Part shown: in pieces, positions 1-12,836 of the stretch
How positions within the stretch are numbered: position 1 is the stretch's first letter
Layout of the letters: each line of letters begins with the position of its first letter
Source of the DNA: Dryas octopetala
Lineage: Eukaryota; Streptophyta; Magnoliopsida; Rosales; Rosaceae
Reading direction: 5' to 3'
DNA: 64,000 nucleotides
Assembly (NCBI GenBank): GCA_963921425.1
Contig: OY992837.1
Span: forward strand, 14,729,896-14,793,895
Position numbers and translations under genes: made by a program
The notes under the pieces: generated by a model
What the model saw: the letters and a program-made list of their open reading frames with translations, nothing else
Database searches by the model: none
What the model was told of the DNA's origin: nothing

Positions 1-8
1 AGAGAATT

Positions 9-9
<1 letters not shown>

Positions 10-47
<38 letters not shown>

Positions 48-52
48 TTTTT
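10..52. repeat. (TA)n microsatellite followed by poly(T)
   Basis: An alternating TA run of about 29 bases is followed directly by about 13 T. It is a simple sequence repeat with no coding signal. Confidence 0.95.
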
Positions 53-667
53 ATGACGATCGACAATGATCTTTGGTTTTTGGCAACAAAGGAATTGAAT
101 GATGTTTCGTTTTTTAGGCGCTCGTTGCATGAATTGTTTTCTTTTTCCAGAACATCCAAAAATTAAAGACTTAAAAGTGAAACATGGATAAGTTGGGACC
201 GAAATAATGTTAGGCTTCTTTAAGAAGCGGTCACATTTGACCTTGACTCAATATAGTGCAAAGCGTACCTACGTCCATCATCAAACAATAAACTTTTCAT
301 AAATAGACCAATGGATGGTGATCGATGACAATAATAATACATTTACATAAGTAGAATTTGGCAAATGACGATTCGCTTATTAAAAGCTAAAATAGAGAGG
401 AAAGCAAAACCCACTATCTTTTTAAGTATCTTATTTGTGTGTTGTTTTTAAATGTTAAAAATATAATATTAGGCTGATTTAAGATTTTGCGTTAAGCATT
501 CAAACACTTTTAAAAGGGGCTCGAATGCACATAATAGTGTTCAAACACTCTTTGAAACTCTTGACTTTTTTTTTTTGATACTGTAGTACAGTTGCAGCGA
601 ATGTGGTGACTCAAAAATTACTGGTACAAACATGTTTTGAATTATTATTCAATGTGTGAGAGTGTCT
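53..667. other. AT-rich spacer, nothing recognised
   Basis: No convincing reading frame, RNA gene or bounded repeat is seen here. The composition is AT-rich like other spacers in the window. Confidence 0.6.
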
Positions 668-831
668 TTTAGCAAATGGTAGTATTAGAGAGATCATCTC
701 TTTATAGTATCTAGTGTACTATCTCTCTAATAAAGGTGAGACCCACCAATACAAATGGAATCCACCTCTATTAGAGAAATAGTATACTAAATGGTACAAA
801 AAGATGATCTCTCTAGCATTTTCCTTTAGCA
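668..831. mobile_element. Foldback MITE, about 150 bp
   Basis: The two halves of 675-824 are near inverted copies: the left half runs through 'agagagatcatctc' and 'actatctctctaata', and the right half carries their reverse complements, so the element could form a long hairpin. TTTAGCA occurs on both sides (668-674 and 825-831), which fits a 7-8 bp target-site duplication as made by hAT-type transposases. The family assignment is inference; the inverted symmetry is visible directly. Confidence 0.6.
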
Positions 832-1758
832 GATTAGGAAATTTATGGGCTTAGGATTTTAGATTTTTAAATTTTTATTAAGAAAATTAAAATGTAGCTG
901 CACTGCAAAAATGCATTGGCCTGCAACTACAATGCAGTGGCAGCATATTCAAACACTCTATTGTGAGCGTTTGAATGACTGTAAATATGTCTTCGAAATT
1001 TTAAAATATTAGCGTTCATGTTTATGAATAGATAAGAAACGTTGGAGACCCTTATCAATAATTGACCCAAAAATATTTCACAAGCACAATGTTGTAAAAA
1101 TTGATTTCTGCTTTTATAAAATTAAGTACTTTTTTTTTTGGCCATTAATAGAATTAAGTACTTAAATCTAAGTAAATATATATTTAAAATAGAGTACAAA
1201 GAACAAACATGGTATGCTGCAGCAGCTCATGTCCTAAACTCTTTGTACCTCACTACATGCAGGTACACCTGTCAATGGACATTCAAAAATCATGTACATC
1301 AAGTATCTTATACATAGTTTCAATTTATATTTTGGTTACTAGTTTACACTTACAGCAATATGCATTCAAAGTCAGAATTAAACCAGTTATAATTCAGTTT
1401 CTTTCAAAGGTTTTGTTTTCTATGTCATTATCTATGTTATATTATCATGGTAATGCAATGAAATCAGAAGCAAACCAAGTGAAAGAAAAATAGTCAGTCC
1501 AAATAAAATATTAATTTGACATATAAGCTGCCTAGACCAACAATTATGAACAAGATCACACAAACAAAAAATAACTCAAATGTAATCAACGCTCATCAAG
1601 TAACTGTTCCATTCATATATAGAAACCACAATATCCACAAATTCCAACATTTATCAACCCTCCATTTACTTTAATTATCAATCCAGCATACACAACAATG
1701 ACCCCTTCACTTCCCACATTGTTAAAGTACGTATATGACCAAACACAACCATACCATA
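832..1758. other. Spacer and 3' flank of the TPR gene
   Basis: The segment contains no supported gene. Its right part, just below the stop codon at 1759-1761, should include the 3'UTR of the minus-strand TPR gene. A small open frame near 1209 has no recognisable domain and was not called. Confidence 0.5.
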
Positions 1759-4700
1759 CTAACGTTGGAATGCAATAGAATAGGAGCCAGTGTTTGGATC
1801 TTTGACAGCTTTGAAGTTGTCAACACTCATTCCAAACCGGCCCAACAAAGAGTTGCCCATATCTTTCAGCTTCCCTGCTCACAGAAAAATTACATATATA
1901 GATGCTTAAACTTCAGGCTAACAGATTATTAATGAAGTGTGCCACAAGCATGCAAAATATACCAGTCATGGGCATAGCAATCTTGGACATAATATCTTCC
2001 ATCACCAGAAAACAATAAATATTTGAATAACCATCACAAATATAAGATAGAAGAATTAACGTGTACATACCCTTTTTTTTCTTAATCCTAAATAACATAT
2101 TTATGCGTAAAAATTCATTCTCCAAAATGAAAATCAATGTGTTAAATATAGTCAGTGAAGTTGACATCATCCATAGGTATAAAATATTGCCCTAATGCTC
2201 CCTGAACCTACTTTGGCAATGTCCTTTGGAAGTCATAAACAAGTTTCAATTATAAGCTGTGAATATCTCAATGAAAAGCTAGTGTCATGAATCACATGCC
2301 AGTAAAGTTTGATCAGTAGGCTGCAATGTTAGGATTTTCTTCTCTCATCTATTAGTCTTGGCATTGTTTCACAAAATCAGACAAAATAGTTACTCTGGTC
2401 ATTTGGCAAGTAATTAACTGAATTTACAAAAAAGCATAGTTTAGAAGCCCAGCAATACAGTCTAATTGCCCTGTCCTTTCATCTCCATTCCTCAAGATAA
2501 TTAGAGGAAAGAAGTCAAATGGAAAGCTAACACAGTGGTCAGTCTATGAGATGGATTGGGTTTTTATTCCTTTTTTTTTGGGCAATGTTTTTTAAACTTT
2601 GAATTGCTCACTGAAAAGAATATAATCATAGTACACACAGCATTTGTGAATAATTTGATCCAGTGGCCCTAAGCGAAAGGATATAAAACTAAAAATCATG
2701 AAAAAAGAGAGAATATAAATGCACAAGAAAATAATTTACCAATCATCTCCTCTTTCATCTTTTCTCTCTTTTCTTCAGCCAGTGGCCCCAAGCGGTGAAT
2801 GGTCTTCTTGGCTTGGTCATTTGAAGGGTCAAGTTCCAGGATTTTTTTCATATCTGCAAAGTAAAAAAGAAAAATGAGGCAATGCATATTAGTAAAACTA
2901 TTAACCCATCGCTAGCAGGATGAAAAGATCCAATCCCCACTGGAACTCGACCTATCTCAATATCCCTCCTACACAGTCTCACCCAGCTTCATGGTCACAC
3001 TGAGAACTTCCCTCTGCCTGCTGATAACTATGTTTGTGTTCCATGCCTTTCTGTTGATCAACAACCAACCGCCAATTTTAATTTCCGACAAGTCTTTCTT
3101 CATTTTTAGAGCAAGAAGCGGAACTACAAGTGAATCTTAATATTATGGATAACCAATTCATTTTCAAATATAGTTGGGAGACTTTACCCAAGAAATGGGT
3201 AAAAAAAATGGAAAGATCAGAACATGGGAATAGATCTGATACCAATACGAACAACCCATTTCAATTGTTGTGCTTTCTTAAATTGCATACCTATACAAGG
3301 GTTCAAGTTTTGATCGATATTTGCAGAGTTGATTATCCTTCTCGAAAAGACAAAGAAGTTGCTTCTAGTGTTTTGTCTTCTAGTGAATTAATGAAGGAAA
3401 TCATTTAAAACTACAATACAAAGTTTAAAAGCTGTATTAAATCCAAACTTACCAGCAATAGCCTCTTCGAAATGTTCTAGTTTTTCATGAGCCTCTGCTC
3501 TTCGAACCAGAGCTTTCATATATGAAGGATTTAGTTCTAGCGCTTTTGTGCATTCCTTAATCACATCCTCATATTTTCCCTGTGGCATTAAGATTCAAAG
3601 ATTAATATAACGCACAATTAAGAAGTTATTGGTATACAGAAGTTAGAATGAAAAAGAATAAGAAGCCTTTTTCAAAACAGATAATAAGACAAGGGAAGTA
3701 AATAGGAGGAAAAATAAGAATGATACAGCTTATTACAGCAAATAGCAACAGTTCTGCTCAAGGCCAGAACATACTAGGAAGAGCTTTCGATTAGAAATTA
3801 TGATAACCAATATCGTCATTTATAACCTTCAATATTAGTATGATTCCCTTTCACAATTAATCTTAATTCTAAAAATGAAGCCATCCTTAAAGTATCCCCT
3901 ACTAAAGCCAATTTAATATCATTCAGAACAAAAAATAGTTATTTTCCTCTAAAACATAACTATCCCCAATTCCAAATAAAAACTTTAAGCCACGAAATGA
4001 AATGTGGACCCCATTTCTGCCCTAAGACCTATTTATGAATCACCTGAAACACATACTTTTACTGGCATAACTTGCATGCTCCAACAAAGACTACCCATGA
4101 AAATGAGAGTAGCAAGATAAATATGAAGTAAATCTTGCTACTTATTGAGCAGTCATAGTTTGTGATGCAACAGCCACTGCTTGGTTAGAAAAGAAATATT
4201 CTCTATGGAAGCCAAAGACTATGCTCATTGGCCCAAATCTAACAATAAGGCCGGTTTGGTCTCAAAAGAAAAATCCAATGTAGTATAATAGTTAGTAAGT
4301 CAAAGAGTCAACCTAAGAACATGTTTTTAAGAGTATGCCAAGTATTCTTAAGAGTCAATTTAATTGTTTTAGAACGCCTGTATGTCTTTAAGTTTTCTAA
4401 AGAGTCCCCTATTATTTAATAGTCTTCAATATTAAATGAGTATTTTTAAAAAAAAAAAAGAGTTGATAGAAATAATGAGTCTTTTACAATGAACGAGTCT
4501 TTTGGGATTTTAACGAGTCATTTAGCATTTCTGGGAGTCACTTAGAGTTCTAATTCTGACCAAACAAAAAAAACTTAGAGTTATATATTAAAAATGCTAT
4601 TTCTTGTCGAGCAAATCAGATTTTGAACAAATAAATACCATAAGTTTTTGAAGGCTTAGTGCCTTGTGCCCTGTTATCTCCTCCTTTGCTTTCTTCTCTC

Positions 4701-5997
4701 TTCTCCTTTCTCTATTTCTCATATTTCTATAAAATTGCAACAACCCTAAAACTTTCTTTTACCGAAACCTTTTTATGGATACTAAAATTTCTATCATCTA
4801 AAGTCCACCATAATCATCGGAAACACCCACCTTAAATTGTCCTACATGACTTTGTATGTGGAAATCAAAGGGCATCAGGGACAAGAAGAATTTTAAGCTT
4901 TGAAAACAGATCCTAAAAGTAATGCACATGAAGAATACATCACTTAACTCTGTCTAACATCAAATGAAACCTTCAAGAATTTTCTGTTCTGTAGTAAGGT
5001 CATAAGATACAAAACATATTCAACCATTAAACCAGGGGGGGAAAACCTTAAAATTGTCAACAAAATGAGTATGCACTACACCAGTATATCATGTCAATAT
5101 TTTCAACTACAATACTTTAACTTTTATATCAACATAGAATGTGAAAGTCAAAATATAAAAATTAAGAAAATGAAAAGTTGCACCAAACATATTTCCACAT
5201 ATTCCAATCACATTACATACCAATTTCAAGAAGCATATTGCACGGTTTGAGTGACATATTGAACGTAATTCCACAGATGAAGGCATGTCAGGTGCAAGTT
5301 GTAAAGCAAGTTCATATTGTGATAATGCCTCTTCATATTGCCCATTTCCGAACATTCTATTGCCTTCCAATTTTGCATCATTTGCTTGTTCGAACGCTTT
5401 CTGATTCGAATGCAAATAGAACAAATCAAAAAAATTCATTTCAACGTTAACATAGGAATTCTAGCTAATAAAACTAGATTATCAATCAGATATGAAACGC
5501 TGCATATAACTAAGACCAAAAGACCTAATTGGGTTTTATTATAAGCAATTAACAGTAATATTTCTGATTTCCGAACTCATCCAATATGAAGCTTCTACTC
5601 AGTACAACAATTTCCTTAAACTTGAACAAAATTTGACTTCAGAGCTGACCTCTTCAAGTGACAAAAAAGCAATTTATTCGTACAAAACCATTGGGTTATC
5701 CATAAAATCTACTACAAATGTCGGTGTATAACACATTTCTATTAAAAATCAGCAAAATGATAGCATTTCAAAGACAAATACCTGTTTCAATGCAATGTCA
5801 TCGTTGTCAGGGAGATTTTGTTGTTCCTCTTGGACTTGGCAGTGTTGTTGGATTTCATCTTCGGTTTCGCTACCATTGCCTCCGAGTTCACCGTCGCTCG
5901 CAGTTTCGAAGCCATCGGAGGCATCTTTGTGGTTGGATGACGAGGCTTTTGGGAGATTCACATCGTGCTTTTCTGTCTTTTCTTCTTCTATTAGCAT
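1759..5997 (-). CDS. TPR1: TTC1/TPR1-like tetratricopeptide repeat co-chaperone
   Basis: Five coding exons join in frame to 250 aa, read downward: 5997-5782, 5400-5221, 3579-3453, 2853-2740 and 1874-1759. Every junction has GT-AG borders. The first 72 residues are acidic and low complexity. Residues 73 to about 210 form three TPR units, with typical motifs such as EGNRMFGNGQYEEAL, SNRAICFLKL and KALVRRAEAHEKLEHFEEA. The C-terminus has the family signature MGNSLLGRFGMSVDNFKAVKDP. From memory the order and wording match Arabidopsis TPR1 (At4g30480; 277 aa) and animal TTC1, which bind Hsp70/Hsp90 through the TPR groove. The start was taken as the first ATG in the acidic exon; no in-frame upstream ATG was found nearby. 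Intron 3 contains a mitochondrial-like insertion and intron 2 a MITE-like repeat. Function is inferred from the family. Confidence 0.9.
3145..3348 (+). pseudogene. nad9: Mitochondrial nad9 5' fragment in nucleus (NUMT)
   Basis: The plus strand encodes the N-terminal part, about 67 residues, of plant mitochondrial NADH dehydrogenase subunit 9, beginning MDNQFIFKYSWETLPKKW and ending at VDYPSRK. After this the similarity to nad9 stops; the full protein is about 190 aa. It lies inside an intron of the minus-strand TPR gene, antisense to it, so it cannot be expressed as nad9 from that transcript. The identification rests on recall of the highly conserved plant nad9 N-terminus. The flanks (about 2900-3144 and 3349-3410) may belong to the same insertion but I cannot name them. 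Confidence 0.85.
4250..4570. mobile_element. Probable MITE in intron 2 of the TPR gene
   Basis: The segment starts with 'ggccggtttggtctc' and ends near 'ctgaccaaac', which are inverted relative to each other at the GTTTGGTC core. The inside carries repeated 'gagtc' motifs (gagtcaa, gagtctt, gagtcat, gagtcac). This is typical of plant non-autonomous DNA elements. Exact ends and family are not certain. Confidence 0.4.
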
Positions 5998-6045
5998 CGT
6001 TATGTGCGCTCTCAGGATATTAATTTCCACGAACAGGGTCCTTCA

Positions 6046-8080
6046 CTACAGAATCACTAGGTTCATGGTCATATATAAAATCTTGTGTGTTGAATTACTA
6101 GTCATATATTCTTGTGCTTTATTACCAATTAAGATTACTTTCTATATGTGTCTTGAACAACTTTCTGAACATTGTATCCTTGTACACATGTATGAAATTC
6201 TTAATGGCATATCTCAGTACAATCAAAGCATCTGTATAATCCACAAAAAGAGAAAGAAAAGGGTGTGGTTTGTGAAAGAAAGTGCTAGTATGATATATGC
6301 CTATATGGCTTGAAAGAGACTTTCTACAGTCATAGTTACACCGCTCATTTGGACGGATATGGAGAAGCAGGTAACGAATGGCTGCTTTTGCCAATGCTTT
6401 ATGATGCTAGTGTAGAATTGATGGTGTTTCAAAATGTAGTAGACCACTCTTTGCTTCTCGTGGCATGTTCTTATATCCATATTAATTCTCTTTCCCTTCA
6501 TTTTAATTAGGTGCATGCTTGTGCTATATGCTTATATCTACTTTATATGTACAAGCTCCCATCCAAGATCATTAGGAATTACACCCAAGAAATTCATCAA
6601 CACAGACAACTTTCTTTTACCCGCTATTGATAGATGCACATTATCAATATAACACAATCAGAAAAAACCAGCAGACAACAAGAAACTTTTATGTATATGC
6701 CTATATGCTTAAAGGGTAGAACTTATATCTAACACCAGCATCATCCACCATACCAATCGCCATTTCAGCAGAGAGCCCAAAAGGACACAAACAAGACTAG
6801 AAGATAGGTGTGCATAGAGAATTGAATTCTTTATTTCATATTTTTTGTATGTTCCAGTTGGCTATCATAATGATATGGAAAGTATATGCCCCTGACCTAA
6901 TAAGAACGATTATCCTTATGACCAATGCAAAAGGTGCTCTCCTTACGTACGCCTCGGATTCAGTCAGTAGGAAAGTCATCTCACTGAACATTGATAAAGA
7001 GGTTCCTATTGGTCAAAGAAATGAGAATTCAAGAGGGATCAACATGATCTGGTTCACTTGTCTAAAAAAGTTGCTCCAATCTGACCTAGCTGGCAAGTGA
7101 TCCACTCATGATGCCAACCAAAGCATAATGCTCAAACTATAGCAGAATCACAAAGGATAGAATCTTCAACGAGCCTTCTATTATAATGGTATCTAAGAAG
7201 CAATATACTCGCTATAGAGAAAAGAGTAGAAACAAGTTTTACTTTGACTGTCACAAAAACCAACTTAGGGTCCAAGCAGTTCATGATCTCTACAAACCAA
7301 AAGCAATACAAACCAATATAAACCAACTGAGGATCCAACTTCTTTGAACCAACTTAAACCAAAAGCAAGGAAAGGAAGAAAATTAACAACCGGATTTATT
7401 CTGCAGGCCCATGTAAGAATCTTAGCAATTCTTACCTTAGCAAAAATTGAACAGCAAAATAAACCAGCAACACAGGGACCCTGAAGAAAAGAAAAAAACT
7501 TTTAAATGACCTCAAGATGATTAATCCCAAAAAGAAAAACCGAAAAACTTGCCAAAAACCAAACCTTTTAACAACCCCAAATGCAAAACCATAAATCCTA
7601 GCTTGAAAAATAAATCAGAGAAATAATGCATATATAATAACAAATCTGAGTTTAGAGGATTAACCTACATATAACAGTTGTGATAATATCTACGCATGCC
7701 ACTAATATACAAAACTCCATTCGCATTGGGTTTGCATGATGATCAGTAATATTTATTTGTTAGTACCCACGCCAAGATGATCATCAATTTCATTAAGACA
7801 CTGAAAGATGGAGCTTAACTAATTTATACTCTGTGTGAGATGCAAAGCCCAAATGCAGAGCCAAAAAACGCCCAAAAAACAAACCTTTTAACAATCCCAA
7901 ATGCAGAACCACAAATCCTAGTTTAAAAATTAAAAAAAACAATTTATAGGCTTATAGCTTCAACCTTTGCATAGTTTAATAACGTATGACCCAAAATGTA
8001 TAACCCCAAATCCAATTTCAACAAAAACCCAAATCCAAAAGAGGAAAAAAAAAAAAAAAAACCCAAAATGAAAACAAACC
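6046..8080 (-). other. Probable 5'UTR intron of the TPR gene
   Basis: No coding exon is seen between the first coding exon and the GA-rich block near 8.1-8.3 kb. On the minus strand an exon-like leader ends ATCAAG before GTTTGTTTTC (donor at 8079-8078), and a possible acceptor TTCTGTAG lies just above 6045. The interior is AT-rich. It contains a local direct repeat of about 70 bp ('aaaccttttaacaa...aaatcctag' near 7560-7620 and again near 7880-7935). The acceptor choice is uncertain. Confidence 0.5.
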
Positions 8081-8285
8081 TTGATAAGCAGATATGGGAG
8101 ACTCCGGCGTCGGAGGAAGGTGCAGCTCGTTGGTCGTCGGAGAGAGAAGTAAGAAAAAGAATGAGAAAAATGAAGAAGACGACGTGAGAGGAAGAGAGAG
8201 GGAGAGAGAAGTTGCTAAGAAGGGAAGGGGAGAGTGAGGCTGTGAGTGGGTCTGTCTGTGAGCCGGCAGAATTCAGATATGGGGC
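8081..8285 (-). promoter_or_regulatory. Probable 5'UTR exon and promoter edge of the TPR gene
   Basis: On the minus strand this is a CT-rich stretch with no ATG, ending in a good splice donor. It is richer in G+C than its surroundings, as plant leaders often are. The transcription start cannot be placed from sequence. Upstream AT-rich sequence would hold the promoter. Confidence 0.5.
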
Positions 8286-8477
8286 TGTTCACGGAGGACG
8301 AGCAGTTTTCAGCTTCTTTTATTCCTTTTTTTGTTATTGTTTACTTTTGTATTATTTTAGATGATTCATTTTTATTTTTGGTGCTATGATTTTCTATTTG
8401 TAGACTAATAAATTAGTCGAAAGACAAAAAAAATCGGAGGAATATTAAGTGGAAATTTACCTGAAAATAAAATTAGG

Positions 8478-8935
8478 CAGCGCAGTGTATATAGATTTAT
8501 ATATAGATTTTTGTAGACTTTTTTTAAGTGATAGAATTTTGCAGAATTTATAAATTTTCACAAAATTTTACGAAGTTCTAAAGAGTTTATAGAAATTCTT
8601 AGACATCTGCAGGGGAGAGGTCGGATTTATAATGACTTTGAAATATACATAAAAGTCCTTCAAAGTTTATTAAAATCCATCATTAAATGAATTTTATAAA
8701 AGTAAATGACTTTTAAATACACCTAGACTTTTACATACTTTTTAAAAGTCATTAAAAGTCTTAATTGAATACTACATAATTTTTATAGACTTCTTAAAAT
8801 TCTTAATTGAATACATATAGATTTTTAAAGACTTTTTTAAAGTCTTTTAAAGTCTTTTAAAGTCTTAATTGAATATCACATGACTTTTAAACTCCACAAA
8901 AGTCTTTTAAAATCCATATACAATACACCAAAGGA
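8478..8935. mobile_element. MITE-like element with repeated 'aaagtctt' motifs
   Basis: The left end reads 'gtgtatatagattta', and the right end, reverse complemented, reads 'ggtgtattgtatatgga', so the ends are imperfect inverted repeats. The body is full of short motifs in both orientations (gacttttaaa, aaagtctt, aattgaat). The pattern resembles known plant MITEs with TTGAAT/AAAGTC interiors. No clear target duplication was found. Confidence 0.5.
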
Positions 8936-10876
8936 CATTCTATTTTTGTGTGCGCGCGGTTGACAATATAAAAAAAGTTGTCAGCGCTTGGCAATTCGGC
9001 ATTCTTGCCAAGGGCTCGGCAGATGTAGTATGTAGATGCACCTTGCATGTGCAGCTTTTTTTGAGATGCATATGTATGTGCATTTGAAGTTAATTTTGGA
9101 GATGTATCTACATTTGAAGTTAATTTTGAAGATGCATCTGCAATTTTTAGAATTTTTTGAGCTTTCTATATGCAGTTTTTAGGATACAGAGGCACATATT
9201 TAGGTTGCAGACATCTGAAAAATTTTGTCCTTAAAGTTAAGTATTGGGCAGGGTAAACTGTAGGTTAAGTTTCTTTCTCATTTTGACCTTCTAGGTAAAG
9301 TACCAAAAAACATAACAATGATTAATTATTTAATTTTTTAAAAGTAAAGAATGTATGACTTCATTAAGGGATTCCTCTTTAAGGATAAATAAGAAATCTA
9401 CTTTGAGACTCACTCTATATTGTATTTTGATAATCGTAACGTCTACATTTTAAGGATCATTCTTGCAAAAAAAAAAAAAAATCATTTTCCTGTTTGATTA
9501 GATGATCATCATTTCAAGTGTTTATTAATATATAATGGCCTATGTTCCAACAACCAATGCTACCATGAACTCTGATTCAATCCAGGTATTCAATCACTCG
9601 ATAGGGATCCCATTTACCTGGCGGGCCGAAAACGGTATTGGGAAACCTGATCCCCCTGCCCCATTGTCATCCCTAGCTAAAATAAGGAGGAAAATAAGTA
9701 GAAATTTACCCATAAGTTTATAATTGACTTCATAGTAAAAGGGGGCATATGATATGCCCAAAAAACGCTACTCAACGTGCATAAGAGTTTACCATAAAAG
9801 TCTACCATGTGGATAACCAAGCGAATGACCAAGTGGCAAGGCGCATGCTCGATTGATAGTCCATAAGCCCAAAACATCTTGCTCCACCATAGCCATAGTG
9901 CGAAATAAACAACCTCGATGGGCTTAGACCTATACGGTAAATTTGTAATATTACTCAATAACATATGAAAATGGTTAGTATAAGGAGATAATTAAGAATC
10001 TTTTAATAACCAACTCATTTATAACCACTTTGAGGGTTACTAAGTTACCATTAAGAGGGTTAGTGGTCCTCTAAAAGGGTAGCACATTGACGAGGCGGTT
10101 ACCACCTTACAAGATAAGTTTCTCAACCAATGTTATAATTACAGAAAAGAGATAACTATAAAGTTAATAACACAAGAAAAATACTACTCAAATACTAAAA
10201 TACACCATCATTTATAGAATATTAACTTAAGCATCGTAGTCCCTTTAGGAAACTCATTCCAAGGTCCATAGGTTATGTTTGCTCATCTATTAAGGGAATT
10301 CTAAGCAATCAAATCAAGTGCTTGTGGAACTATTGCATGATATGGCACACAAATAAGTTAATCCAATGTATAATCTTTAGCAACACTCATCTATATATAC
10401 TTACTTCATAAACATTCCCCTTAGCCTTAGCTAGGGTTCTAGCAACCCACCATAAGGAGAAACTTAATTTTTGTAAGAAAGAGGGTGAGAGATAATGACT
10501 TGAGAGATTGTTTGAAATGAAATTGTGATTTTTGCACATGAGTGTTGAGTTTTTATATGTAAATGTTGGGAGTTTGAGAGTTTGAAAATGTGAAATGTAA
10601 AGTTCATTTATGCAAGTACGTGAAATGTTGCATGGATAATTGAATCAATAAGTGTACTGTGTACATTAATGCATGTGATTTAACGAAAAAGGTGAATTGC
10701 ACGTGGTAATTTAAAAGGGTAAAGTTAAAATGGGCTGGAAACATATTTGAGTTTAGTTGAGATTATGAGGTTGGAAGAAATTAGACGTTAATGTTCGCTG
10801 AATTGGATATGGTTTCCTTTTTGGGCTTCTAAATGTACCCCTGCTACACTTTTCCTACCTTTCAAAATGTTTCTCC
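8936..10876. other. Intergenic spacer, nothing recognised
   Basis: AT-rich spacer between the divergently oriented TPR gene and MED15. Short open frames (for example near 9535 and 9677) have no recognisable domain. A possible degraded element lies around 9720-10160 but no ends could be fixed. Confidence 0.5.
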
Positions 10877-11267
10877 TAAGGGCAACTCCAATCATTCTTC
10901 AAATCTTTCTCTAAATTTAAATTTGAAGAAAAATGACTCAAAACTCACCTTCAACCATCCCTTAAACTTTTCCCAAATTTGAGATTTCCTAAAATTTTCC
11001 TTAAATCAAGTTGGATGGACTGAGAACCCCAAATCAAGTTAATGAGATTTTTCAAGGAAAAATATGGAAGGAAGTAGGTTTTGCCGTTTTGGAGGGATTA
11101 AATAAATAAATGATATTTTTGGATAAGATAGGACATTTTAAAAAAGATTTGGGAAACCGGAAACATTTAACATTACCATTGGAGTAGTTTTTCCTAACTT
11201 TAACTTTTTACTTAAATTTATCAACAAATTTAAGAAATATATTGGGAAAGAATTGGAGATGTTCTAA
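10877..11267. mobile_element. Tourist-like MITE (PIF/Harbinger type) upstream of MED15
   Basis: The left end is GGGCAACTCCAATC and the right end, reverse complemented, is GAACATCTCCAATTC: imperfect terminal inverted repeats. TAA flanks both sides (10877-10879 and 11265-11267), the 3 bp target duplication typical of PIF/Harbinger. The internal 385 bp is AT-rich and has no coding capacity. It sits about 0.3 kb above the MED15 leader. Confidence 0.65.
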
Positions 11268-11419
11268 ATATTCCACTTATACAATCAATTATAAAATGAA
11301 AAAAAATCAACAACCCAATAAACCCCCACTCAACTGCACCGTCCCCTCCCCTCCTCCCAAAAAATCAACTCAATAGCCCTACCACCCTGACCGGCCGGCG
11401 ACCTTCTCCCTCAGTCCCT

Positions 11420-11422
<3 letters not shown>

Positions 11423-11478
<56 letters not shown>
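11423..11478. repeat. (CT)n microsatellite in MED15 promoter/leader
   Basis: About 28 CT dinucleotides in a row. CT/GA runs are common near plant transcription starts, and this one lies just above the likely MED15 leader. A shorter (CT)n run occurs at 12597-12617 in the 5'UTR intron. Confidence 0.95.
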
Positions 11479-11483
<5 letters not shown>

Positions 11484-11589
11484 ACCTAAAAAAATTAATT
11501 TTCTTTTTCCGGTTTGTAAAACTTTTTACTACCCTAGCCCTTCCCTTTCATTCATTAGTCTCTTCTCCCGCGTTGTTTAATAAACCATT

Positions 11590-12836
11590 TCGTTCCCGAT
11601 CGTCCTCTTTCCCAGTTATGCAAAAACCAACTTGAAAGAAGATTTTCATTTCTATATCGGTCGGTGGACTCCAAACAAGTCCATATTGCTGCATTCATCC
11701 GCTCTAAATCAAGCACTCAGAGAATCTCCACTATAACAAGGTGTTTTCTTTTGTAAATCATAGCCCTTTCCCTTACTTTGTCTCCTTTTTTTTTTCCAGA
11801 ATAATTGGGCTTTTGGGTGTATTTGAATTTTAAGCTTTGTTCTTAGCATAGGGATTGCTTAAGTAGATTGAGGGGAAAGCTCTTATATTTGAGATGATCT
11901 TACAAAAGCGGGCTTAAAATCTATAATGTTCTGAAAACAAATGCTTAAATTGGTAAAAATTACTTATTCAATTTAGGTTATTTGCTACTGAGACCCCTCC
12001 AAAATTGGGTCATCTACTGGATCGAGTTTACTGAAAATGGTGGGCTGGTTTAGGGGTTTCTTAGGATTTGCTAGATACCCATTACATATTGAGTGGCTTT
12101 GAGGTGGTTATGTTGTCCAGGAGGCATCGAACTGCATCCAATTGCCAATAAGTTTTGATGGTAAAGGATAGATATTTATTGAACTATGGTTGTTAAATCT
12201 TCTTGGATTACCGGGTCTTTGTGCTTCTGGTGGTAATTTCGGGTTCTAGGCATTCACATGAGTGGATTTCGTGTGTTTTTTAAACAATTCTTATTTAGGC
12301 GACAACACCCATAATATCTTCAAGTTAATGCTGATAAAAGAAATTGATTCATGCCTTTTCCGTTTTCGTTTTTTTCCTTCCTTCCCATGCTTGGTTTAAG
12401 TTAACAAATAACATGAATTTGCTTGAAACTAGGTCGCAAATTTTGGAGGGTTGCAGCATAGTCCAGTATAGCCGCATATTTATTGACTATTTGGACTGTG
12501 GTTGGGCTTTATGTTGAGCTTAGATAAAATTTTGGGCAATGAAATAATGAAATTAAATGCCCTGACAAGTGACTAATTTTAACTCATTTAACACCTCTCT
12601 CTCTCTCTCTCTCTCTCATGTGAATGCATGCACTTTGTGAAATTTCCTCAAAGAATACAAATTTGATGGAATGTTGGGTTTTTCGTGTGCCTTCATATTG
12701 AGAACCACTATCATCAAATCATTTTAGCAAATTGTGTATAATTTTTTGGCCTTCTTCCTAGGTTTTTCATTGAACTTGCTATTCAATTTTGTTTTTTTTT
12801 TTTTGTTTGACAGTTTGATTGGTTGGGTTAGATTTG
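11590..12836 (+). promoter_or_regulatory. Probable MED15 5'UTR with leader intron
   Basis: A leader exon probably ends at 'ataacaag' before a donor GTGTTTTCTT near 11741. The acceptor TTTGACAG ends at 12813, 23 bases above the start ATG. The roughly 1.07 kb between shows no coding signal. The transcription start is not resolved; Mediator genes of plants commonly have such leader introns, but this is inference. Confidence 0.5.

Noticed and set aside
5718-6313. Plus-strand frames over TPR exon 1
   Set aside because: Antisense to the acidic first exon of the TPR gene, whose splice sites and family match are convincing.
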